Shown: positions 57,207-64,000 of the stretch, one piece after another
How positions within the stretch are numbered: the first letter of the stretch is position 1
How the letters are laid out: every line of letters begins with the position of its first letter
NCBI RefSeq assembly: GCF_030373245.1
Contig: NZ_JAUCZF010000001.1
Location: forward strand, 992,001-1,056,000
DNA: 64,000 bases
DNA from: Hydrogenophaga sp.
GTDB lineage: Bacteria; Pseudomonadota; Gammaproteobacteria; Burkholderiales; Burkholderiaceae_C
Direction: 5' to 3'
Notes under the pieces: model-generated
Told to the model about the DNA's origin: nothing
Database searches by the model: none
The model's input: only the letters and a program-made list of their open reading frames with translations
Made by a program: the position numbers and the translations under genes

Positions 57207-59282
57207 TCAGCGAAGTGCAGGGCCAGCGTCAGCCGGCAGGGTGAAACGAAACACCGTGCCGCGCGGCAGCGCGGGCTCAAAGCTGAGCGCGCCGCCGTGC
57301 TGCTCGACCACGGTGCGGCACAGGCTCAGGCCCAGGCCCATGCCTTCGGCCTTGGTGGTAAAGAACGGGGTGAACAGCTGGCGCGCCACGTCCTCGCTCA
57401 GACCCTCGCCATGGTCGGTCACCGAGAACTCGACCCAGGCTTTGTGCGCTGGCGCTGCCCCCGCCCGCCCGGCCGACAGGCGCGGCTGATTCGCGGTCAG
57501 TCGCAGCACGCGCAGCCCGGAGACCAGCGGAGGCTGACCCTCGGACATGGCCTGCATGCCGTTGCGCGCCAGGTTGAGCAGCACCTGCTCGATCAGGGTG
57601 CGGTCGCACCAGACCGACGGCAAGTCAGGCACAAAGTCGATCTGCAGCTGGATGCCCTGTTTTTTGGCCTGCAGCGACAGCAGCGGTGCGATCGCCTCCA
57701 CCAGATCCAGCGGCGCCACCGCTTCGCGCGACTGCTCGCGCCGTCGCACAAAGTCGGCCACGCTCTTGATCACGCGCCCGGCGCGATCGGCCTGCTCGCC
57801 AATGCGCTGCATGGCCTGGCGCAAGTCGCCGCGTGCGACGCGCTCGTCGTCGGCATCGAGCAGATTGAGGGCACCCGTGGCATAGCTGGCGATGGCGGCC
57901 AGGGGCTGGTTGAGCTCATGGCTGAGCAGCGAAGCCATCTCGCCCACCGTGGTCAGGCGCGCGGTGGCCTGAAGCCGGTCCTGGGAGGCGCGGTTGAGGT
58001 CTTCGATGCGGCGCTGCTCGGTGATGTCGAGCATGGCGCTCATGTGGCCGGTCTGCTGCCCCTGGGCATCGATCAGCGGCGCCTCGATGATGAGCACTGG
58101 AAAGCGTGTGCCGTCGCGGCGCTGGAACACCGATTCGTAGCCCTCTCGTGGCAGGTTCTGGCCTGAGAGGCGCAGCGATCGGCGGTGCTGGTATTCGTCC
58201 ACCCGCTCGGGCGGCCACCAGGGGGCGGGCAGGCCGGCGCCCAGAAGTTCCTCGGCGCTGTAGCCGACCATCTGGCAGAACGCGGGGTTGACGTAGGTGA
58301 TGCGACCCTCCATGTCGCGCGCCCGCAGTCCGGTCACCAGTGAGTTTTCCATCGCCTTGCGAAAGGCCAGCGCCTCGGCCACCTCCAGCTCGGCGCGCTG
58401 GCGCAGGCGCATGTCGCGCCCCAGCAGCGCCACCACCACCAGCAGCGCGAGCGAGAGCGCGCCCACCACGGCGGTCAGCACGTTGGGAAACAGGCCCAGC
58501 GGCAGCAGCGGGGCATCCAGCCGCAGGTTCAGGGTGTGCCCAGGCAGGTCGAGCAAGGCCTGGGCACTCAGGCTGCGCACGCTCTCGGGCGGTTGGCTCA
58601 GCACCGCCAGGCGAGTGCCGTCGGCCTCGTTGAACGACAGGCCCCGCCCGCGCACCAGCTCCTTGTTGGTGAGCTCGGCCAGAACGCCCTGAAGGCCATA
58701 GGTGGCAACAAGAAAACCGTCGGGCAGGCCGGCACGCACCACGGGCAGACACATCTCCATCAGCTCCAGGCCACGACCCTCGCTCTGCGGCCAGAAGTAA
58801 CTGGCGGAAAAGGCTGGACCCGAGAGACGCACGGCGCTGTCGCAGGCCTGGCGCACCTCGGGCAGGAAAGCATCGCGCCGGATTTGTCCGATCAGGCTGG
58901 CGAGGTAAGGCGTGTCGCGCTGGGCCAGCAGGCGGTAGTTGTTGCTGCGCCACTCCACGCGCACGATCTCGCGGTGCTCGATCAGCAGATCGACCGCAGT
59001 CTCAGACCAGCGCTCGGGGTTGGGCGCCACCGTGTGCAGCGCCTGCAGGGTCTGCACATTGCGCACCAGTTCGCTGCGGATGTCGCTCACCAGTGAAGCG
59101 GCATCGCGCTCGAGCGCGGCCTGATCACGCGCCTCTTCGAATTCACCGGCCAGAAACACCAGCACGCCCAGCAACACCGCCACCAGCAGCAGCAGCGCGC
59201 CCCAGAGCCAGCCGCGCCGCGAATGCAGGACCCCGGACCAGCCGCTGGATCCTGCCGCGCTGGCCGCTGGCGCCGCGCTCAC
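57207..59282 (-). CDS. PAS-domain sensor histidine kinase, DctS/FixL-like
   Basis: Membrane kinase of 691 residues. Two spans (about 23-46 and 268-290) enclose a 220-residue periplasmic sensor domain, followed by a PAS domain (GRITYVNPAFCQMVGYSAEE, TGHMSAMLDITEQRR) and a kinase core with H box SHELNQPLAAIASYATGALN, N box LLNLARNGMQAM and G box DHGEGLSED, then GMGLGLSLC. The length and layout fit C4-dicarboxylate or rhizobial-type sensors. The GTG start at 59282 overlaps the TGA of the nitrilase gene (GTGA). It is the cognate kinase of the downstream FixJ-like regulator. Confidence 0.93.
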   Translation of the reverse strand: MSAAPAASAAGSSGWSGVLHSRRGWLWGALLLLVAVLLGVLVFLAGEFEEARDQAALERDAASLVSDIRSELVRNVQTLQALHTVAPNPERWSETAVDLLIEHREIVRVEWRSNNYRLLAQRDTPYLASLIGQIRRDAFLPEVRQACDSAVRLSGPAFSASYFWPQSEGRGLELMEMCLPVVRAGLPDGFLVATYGLQGVLAELTNKELVRGRGLSFNEADGTRLAVLSQPPESVRSLSAQALLDLPGHTLNLRLDAPLLPLGLFPNVLTAVVGALSLALLVVVALLGRDMRLRQRAELEVAEALAFRKAMENSLVTGLRARDMEGRITYVNPAFCQMVGYSAEELLGAGLPAPWWPPERVDEYQHRRSLRLSGQNLPREGYESVFQRRDGTRFPVLIIEAPLIDAQGQQTGHMSAMLDITEQRRIEDLNRASQDRLQATARLTTVGEMASLLSHELNQPLAAIASYATGALNLLDADDERVARGDLRQAMQRIGEQADRAGRVIKSVADFVRRREQSREAVAPLDLVEAIAPLLSLQAKKQGIQLQIDFVPDLPSVWCDRTLIEQVLLNLARNGMQAMSEGQPPLVSGLRVLRLTANQPRLSAGRAGAAPAHKAWVEFSVTDHGEGLSEDVARQLFTPFFTTKAEGMGLGLSLCRTVVEQHGGALSFEPALPRGTVFRFTLPADAGPALR

Positions 59283-60085
59283 AGGCGCCGGTGTTGCAGC
59301 GAGGGCAGCTGCTCGCGCACGCTGGCCAGCCGGGCGAAGTCCAGATCGGCCAGCACCATGCCCGGGCCGCTGGACTGCAAGGCCAGCACCTCACCCCAGG
59401 GATCGATCACCATGGTGTGGCCCCAGGTGCGGCGACCGTTCTCGTGCACACCGCCCTGCGCCGGCGCGATCACGAAGGCCTGGTTCTCGATCGCACGCGC
59501 GCGCAGCAACACCTCCCAATGGGCCTGCCCGGTGGTGTGGGTGAAGGCCGAGGGCACCAGCAGCACGTCGGCCGCCAGCGCGCGGTAAAGCTCGGCGAAG
59601 CGCAGGTCGTAACACACGCTCTGGCCGATGCGCCAGGTCTGACCACTGCGGTCGTTGAGATCAAACACGGTGGGCGTTTCGCCGGCGCGCAGCACGGCCG
59701 ACTCGTCGTAGCGCTCGCGCCCGTTGTCGTAGCGAAACAGGTGAATCTTGTCGTAGCGGCTCACACACTGGCCCTTGGGCGTGTAGGCCAGCGAGGCGTT
59801 GGCCACATGGGTCGGGTCGTCAATGGCCATGGGCAGCGTGCCGCCCACGACCCAGAGCTTGAGGTCGCGCGCCGCGTCGCTCAGAAAGTCCTGGACTTTG
59901 CCCAGCCCTGGCGTCTCGGCCAGCACCAGCTTGTCCTCGTCCTTGTGGCCCATGAAGCAGAAGTACTCGGGCAGCACCGCGAGTTCGGCACCAGCTCTTG
60001 CCGCCTGCGTCAGCAGCCGAAGGGCCTCACTGAGGTTGGCGTCCAGGCTGATGCCCGAGACCATCTGGATGGCAGCGACTTTCAT
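59279..60085 (-). CDS. Carbon-nitrogen hydrolase (nitrilase superfamily)
   Basis: Cytosolic amidase-type enzyme of 268 residues. The catalytic triad is visible: Glu in LAVLPEYFCFMG, Lys in YDKIHLFRYD, and Cys in GQSVCYDLRFAELYRAL. It resembles Nit1/Nit2-type omega-amidases and deaminated-glutathione amidases. Its start lies about 38 bases after the YhdP-like stop, so it may be co-transcribed with it and with the two-component pair. Confidence 0.92.
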   Translation of the reverse strand: MKVAAIQMVSGISLDANLSEALRLLTQAARAGAELAVLPEYFCFMGHKDEDKLVLAETPGLGKVQDFLSDAARDLKLWVVGGTLPMAIDDPTHVANASLAYTPKGQCVSRYDKIHLFRYDNGRERYDESAVLRAGETPTVFDLNDRSGQTWRIGQSVCYDLRFAELYRALAADVLLVPSAFTHTTGQAHWEVLLRARAIENQAFVIAPAQGGVHENGRRTWGHTMVIDPWGEVLALQSSGPGMVLADLDFARLASVREQLPSLQHRRL

Positions 60086-60123
60086 GTGAACTCCTTGGTA
60101 CCGGCGTGCGACAACGGCGCGAC

Positions 60124-63100
60124 CTATTGTGCCGCGGGGGGTGCGTTGCCCGCAGCCGGCGGCGTGGTCCCAGCCGCGGCTCGCTCGACCTTCTCGACCT
60201 GCGGGTCGGCCCAGCTGCCGCTGATCTGAAACTGCTGAGTAGCCGCGCTCTGCAAAGGCTGGCGCAGCAGGAACTGCGCAAGAAAGGTGCCTAGGCCGAT
60301 GGCGGGATTGATGGCGGTGGCGATCAGCGACGCTGTGCCAGCGTTGATCTCGGGCACCACCACCACCTTGAGGTCCTGTGTTTCACGCGCGATGTTGGCG
60401 CTGCCCTCCATCAGCACCGCCGCATTCACGCCCTTCATCTGCAAGTTGTTGGTGAAGATCACGCCCTGGTCGATGCGCGCATCGCCGCGCACGAAGTCGA
60501 AGGCAAACCCTTCGGAAAACACATCGCGAAAATCCAGCACCAGCCGCCGCGGCAAAGCCTGCAGGCTGAGCACGCCGAGCAGCTTGGCTGCGCCGGGCTC
60601 GACCTTCAGAAACTGGCCGCGCTCAAAATCGGCCTTGAGCTGGCCCGACAGGCTGGCATAGTCCACCGCCAGCGGCGACCCCAGCCAGGCCAGCTGGCCG
60701 ACGATTCGGCCCTTGCCACCACGCACCACGCCATCGCGGCCAAAGCGGCTGAGCAGCTGACCCGAGTCGACGACCTCCAGCTCAAAATCCATCGCGGCGC
60801 GGCGCGGCGCGGTGCCGCTGCCGGCTCTGGGATCGGCTGCCCAGTTGCCTGTGGCGCTCAGGCGTGCTTCGGGCAAGGTCAGCGCGAGCCGGTTGAGGCG
60901 CCACTCGCTGGCCCGGCCCTCAGCGCCGCGGTTGACCGCCTGCACCTCGACACGACCCAGGCGCCGCTCTCCCAGCGTCAGGTCGTCCACCGCAATGTCG
61001 AGCGCCGGCACGCTGCTCGGCTGCTGCAGCAGCTGCTCGACCTCGGTCGCAACCGACGGCGTGAGCTGCAGCCGCGCCAGCCGCGCGAACACACTGCCGG
61101 CGTGGCCAGGCCCAGGCTGGCGAAATTCGCCATACCCGCTGAGTTCGAAGGCATCGACATTGGCCCTCCACAACGCGCCCTCGCGCGATCCGCCAAGCAC
61201 CACGCCGTTGAACGAACGCCCGTCCACCGTGAGCTGCTCAGCCCGCACCGCGAGCGAGGTGGGCAGGTAGCCCAGCTGGGGACTGGCCACGGCCGGGCCC
61301 GGCGCTGAGTCGGAGCGCACGACCACCCCGGTGGCAGCCTGGAAGGCGCGCTGCCAGTCGTCCACGTTGATCTGCTTGAAGCGGATGTTGGCCAGCACAC
61401 CCGCGGCGGGCAGCGGCGCCGACTCGGCTGCGTCCAGCCCGACCGCCACACTGCCGCGCAGCACGCGCGGCAGCGCACCGGTGATGTCGCGCTCGTACTG
61501 CAGGTCCACCAGCGGCAGGCTGGTCGGGCCGATCTGCACCCGCAGCCGGTCGCTGCGCGCCACGTTGTCCAGCTCGGTCAGCACCGAGTTGTCGTAACGC
61601 AGCGGCAGCACCGCCTCGGCACTCTTGCCCAGTGGCGCGGGCAAATTGATGGCCATGCCCTGCAGGTTGCTGGTGACCAGCAACTCAGGCACGCCACCCT
61701 GGAACCCCAGCTGTGCGCTGTAGGGGGCAGTGCCACGCGCCTTTTCGAACAGTCGCGAAACAAAGCCCAGACCGGCCTGGCTCAGGCCCTCAGCGCTGGC
61801 GGTGCCCTGACCCTGGAAGCGGATGCGCGGCCCGTTTCCATCTGACGCCGCTCGCATACCGCCTTCAAACCGTACCGGCCCGCCGTACAGCTGGGCCTGC
61901 GCACCGCTGACCTGAAACCCCTGCTCGCTGAACTGCAGACTGCCGCTGGCGCGACCGAGCAGCGGCGCGTCGGGGCTGATCTGCACATCGTTGCCGGCAA
62001 GCGCTACCGTACCGCTGACCGTGGTCGAAGTGATGGCGTACATGGGCAGCGTGAGCCGGAACTGCACGCCGGCGTTGCCGCCGATGCGGGCACGCGCCAG
62101 TGCCTGACCCGTCATGAAGTTGACCGGGCTGTTGCGCACAAAGTCCAGCACCTCGTTCGCCGGCCCCTGGGCTCGGGCGCTCACCACCAGGGTGGTGGTC
62201 TGCGCCAGGTCATCGATGTCGATCTGCGCCTGGCTCAGGCGCACATTCGGCGCGCCCTCCAGCCCCGACTCGGCGCTCGACAAGGTCATTGACGTGCGGT
62301 CAAGCACCAGTTCTCCGCGCAGACCGCGCAGTGCGGGCCAGGGCGTGTCCCCGTCGACCTGGAGGTACGGCGGCACATACATGAAGTCCAGGTCTTGCAA
62401 CTGGGCAGCGATGCGAAATGTGCCCTGGGTCCCCGGCAGGTTGAAAGGCATGTCCCAGATGTCGCCCTGCACGCGGAAGTCGACCTGGCTCGCCTGACCC
62501 GCGCGCACCGCTTCGCGAACATAGCGCTGCGCCAGCGGCCCCACCGTCTGGGGCAGGTAGCGATGCACCCGCGTGGCGTCGGCGCGGGTGAGCGTGGCGC
62601 TGAGGTCCAGTACGCCGGGAAACCGCGCGCGCGATGGACTCGTGGCCGGGTCGCTGGTCTGCCAGCGCACCTGCGCCGTGCCTTCGGCGTCGGCATTGGC
62701 GAGGCGCACATTGTCGAGCTGGACCTCGATGCGCTCACCCAGCACGCGCCAGCTTGCATCGGCCTGCAGCCGGTCCAGCGGTACCACGCTGTCCTGGAAC
62801 ACGCCCGGCAGATCGATGGAGCCCTGAGCCACGGAGAGACTGGCACGTCCGCCTTGCTGATTGAGGTCGAATTCCACGCTGGCACCGGACAGACCGGGCC
62901 GCCCGGGCAAGGGCACCTGCACACCGTCAGCATCTCGCGCGCGCGGCAGGCTGGCCAGGGCCAGGCCATCGATACGACCCTTGACCTGATAGCCGCCCCG
63001 CTGCCAGTCGATCAGCGCGCCATCGGCCGGCTCGACACCCGCCTCGCCCTGCCAGTTGAGGTTCAGGCCACTGACGCGACCGGCTGGCTGCAGGCTGGCG

Positions 63101-63999
63101 AGCGTGGCATGGGTGGTCGACGTCAGTGGCAAGCGCGAGGCGATGGCCGACAGCGCCGCCAGATCGAGTTCCTCGGCGGTGAACGCCAGCGTCGGGGCGC
63201 GCCCGGGTGCGGCTCGCGTCTGCTTCAGGTACAGGCGTCCACCGGGCCAGGTCTCGCCTTCCCGGGTGCGCAAACGCAGCGCTTCGGTGCTCAAGCCCAT
63301 GCCTTCGGCATCCCACTGACCCGCCAGCCGACCGCTGATTTCATCGAGCAGCAAAGGCAGCAGCGTAGGGCCGAGCTGCACGTCGACCGAGGCCAGAGCC
63401 AGATCGGTGGTGATACCTGCCACGCGACCGCGCGCCACGTCGGCCCAGGCCCGCACGGCTCCTTGACCACTGCGCAAGGCAACACCCCATTCCGACAGAT
63501 CGACATAGGCCCGCAGACGGGTCACATCGACGCGCGGCAGGTCGAGGTACAGCTGGCCGTCCCAGCGCTGCCAGGGCTGACCGGGCGCAGTTTGCGGGCC
63601 GGTGAACCGAAGCAACGGCTCCCGCATCTGGGCCCGCGCACTGAAGCGCTCACCCCAATCGGACGGCGGCGTGGCATCGAGCCGGATCTGGTGGCTGCGC
63701 GCGCCGTTGCGCACCACCAGATCCAGCGCCTGCAGCACCAGCGCGGGCTGCTCGCGCAGCTCGTCGGTCCAGCGCACTTCGCCCTTCTGGATGACGAACT
63801 CAGGCTGATTGAAAAACCAGTCCACGGCACCGCCGTCACCACCCTCCGAGCCGGAAAAATCCAGCCCCGCCACCTCGATGCGACCCTGCGCCGTGCGCCG
63901 CACGTCCAGCACGGGTCGCTCGATCACCAGCTGCTCGAAACTCAGGCGCCACAGGGAGCCGACCGACACCGCGGTGCGCACCAGCGGCAGCTGCAGCGC
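60124..63999 (-). CDS. YhdP/AsmA-like family protein (5' partial)
   Basis: Giant envelope protein; 1291 residues are visible and the frame remains open through the right edge, so the N-terminal membrane anchor is missing. Segments such as LVRTAVSVGSLWRLSFEQLV at the visible start, repeated beta-strand units along the length, and the C-terminal LKGVNAAVLMEGSANIA (cited in part: MKGVNAAVLMEGSANIA) and LKVVVVPEINAGTASLIATA are characteristic of YhdP-type AsmA family members, which in E. coli shuttle phospholipid between membranes. The last residues are Pro/Ala-rich. The nitrilase-family gene follows. Confidence 0.9.
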   Translation of the reverse strand, partial: ALQLPLVRTAVSVGSLWRLSFEQLVIERPVLDVRRTAQGRIEVAGLDFSGSEGGDGGAVDWFFNQPEFVIQKGEVRWTDELREQPALVLQALDLVVRNGARSHQIRLDATPPSDWGERFSARAQMREPLLRFTGPQTAPGQPWQRWDGQLYLDLPRVDVTRLRAYVDLSEWGVALRSGQGAVRAWADVARGRVAGITTDLALASVDVQLGPTLLPLLLDEISGRLAGQWDAEGMGLSTEALRLRTREGETWPGGRLYLKQTRAAPGRAPTLAFTAEELDLAALSAIASRLPLTSTTHATLASLQPAGRVSGLNLNWQGEAGVEPADGALIDWQRGGYQVKGRIDGLALASLPRARDADGVQVPLPGRPGLSGASVEFDLNQQGGRASLSVAQGSIDLPGVFQDSVVPLDRLQADASWRVLGERIEVQLDNVRLANADAEGTAQVRWQTSDPATSPSRARFPGVLDLSATLTRADATRVHRYLPQTVGPLAQRYVREAVRAGQASQVDFRVQGDIWDMPFNLPGTQGTFRIAAQLQDLDFMYVPPYLQVDGDTPWPALRGLRGELVLDRTSMTLSSAESGLEGAPNVRLSQAQIDIDDLAQTTTLVVSARAQGPANEVLDFVRNSPVNFMTGQALARARIGGNAGVQFRLTLPMYAITSTTVSGTVALAGNDVQISPDAPLLGRASGSLQFSEQGFQVSGAQAQLYGGPVRFEGGMRAASDGNGPRIRFQGQGTASAEGLSQAGLGFVSRLFEKARGTAPYSAQLGFQGGVPELLVTSNLQGMAINLPAPLGKSAEAVLPLRYDNSVLTELDNVARSDRLRVQIGPTSLPLVDLQYERDITGALPRVLRGSVAVGLDAAESAPLPAAGVLANIRFKQINVDDWQRAFQAATGVVVRSDSAPGPAVASPQLGYLPTSLAVRAEQLTVDGRSFNGVVLGGSREGALWRANVDAFELSGYGEFRQPGPGHAGSVFARLARLQLTPSVATEVEQLLQQPSSVPALDIAVDDLTLGERRLGRVEVQAVNRGAEGRASEWRLNRLALTLPEARLSATGNWAADPRAGSGTAPRRAAMDFELEVVDSGQLLSRFGRDGVVRGGKGRIVGQLAWLGSPLAVDYASLSGQLKADFERGQFLKVEPGAAKLLGVLSLQALPRRLVLDFRDVFSEGFAFDFVRGDARIDQGVIFTNNLQMKGVNAAVLMEGSANIARETQDLKVVVVPEINAGTASLIATAINPAIGLGTFLAQFLLRQPLQSAATQQFQISGSWADPQVEKVERAAAGTTPPAAGNAPPAAQ

Positions 64000-64000
64000 C

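Overview
The window is a 64 kb piece of a high-GC proteobacterial chromosome. Gene content and order point to Betaproteobacteria, order Burkholderiales, most likely family Comamonadaceae: fmt with azlC/azlD, def, a LysM protein with dprA, a DUF1631 protein, yajC-secD-secF, a fused indolepyruvate:ferredoxin oxidoreductase and a YhdP/AsmA-like giant. The genus cannot be fixed from the sequence alone. Coding density is high and many neighbouring genes overlap by 1 to 4 bases. I see no rRNA, tRNA, CRISPR array, insertion sequence or prophage.

Layout. 0-6 kb: a LysR regulator cut by the left edge, a SulP anion transporter, a DUF427 protein, a secreted protein, gentisate 1,2-dioxygenase and a broken fumarylpyruvate-hydrolase-like gene. 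6-16 kb: a SEC-C protein of lower GC, hemerythrin-like and nitroreductase genes, a class II ribonucleotide reductase carrying an intein, a glutaredoxin-like protein, two flavin oxidoreductases, a small hypothetical and pgk. 16-24 kb: a P-type cation ATPase, a 54-residue rubredoxin, cytochrome b, diheme cytochrome c and SHP-like cytochrome c, diverging from a PepSY protein with a two-component system. 24-29 kb: an envelope lipid-modification block with two PAP2 phosphatases, an EptA-like phosphoethanolamine transferase and a PmrAB-like two-component system, with PmrA-like boxes in the spacers. 29-45 kb: housekeeping genes (azlDC, fmt, lipoprotein, def, LysM, dprA, DUF1631, secFD-yajC, indolepyruvate oxidoreductase and an Lrp regulator). 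45.5-51 kb: six genes for secreted proteins that look like a chaperone-dependent surface-fibre system with an outer-membrane barrel that is not a recognisable FimD-type usher. 51-64 kb: a DUF6064 protein, a Tat-exported aldo/keto reductase, a PQQ-dependent sugar dehydrogenase, a degenerate HigA-like antitoxin, a small hypothetical, mltA, a FixJ/FixL-type two-component system, a nitrilase-family hydrolase and a YhdP-like gene cut by the right edge.

Most unusual points: the 45.5-51 kb secretion cluster, with a strong intercistronic hairpin and repeated subunit motifs; the intein placed directly before the presumed thiyl-radical cysteine of ribonucleotide reductase; a dispersed GC-rich repeat, one copy of which is inserted in frame inside fmt; and the internally deleted hydrolase next to gentisate dioxygenase.
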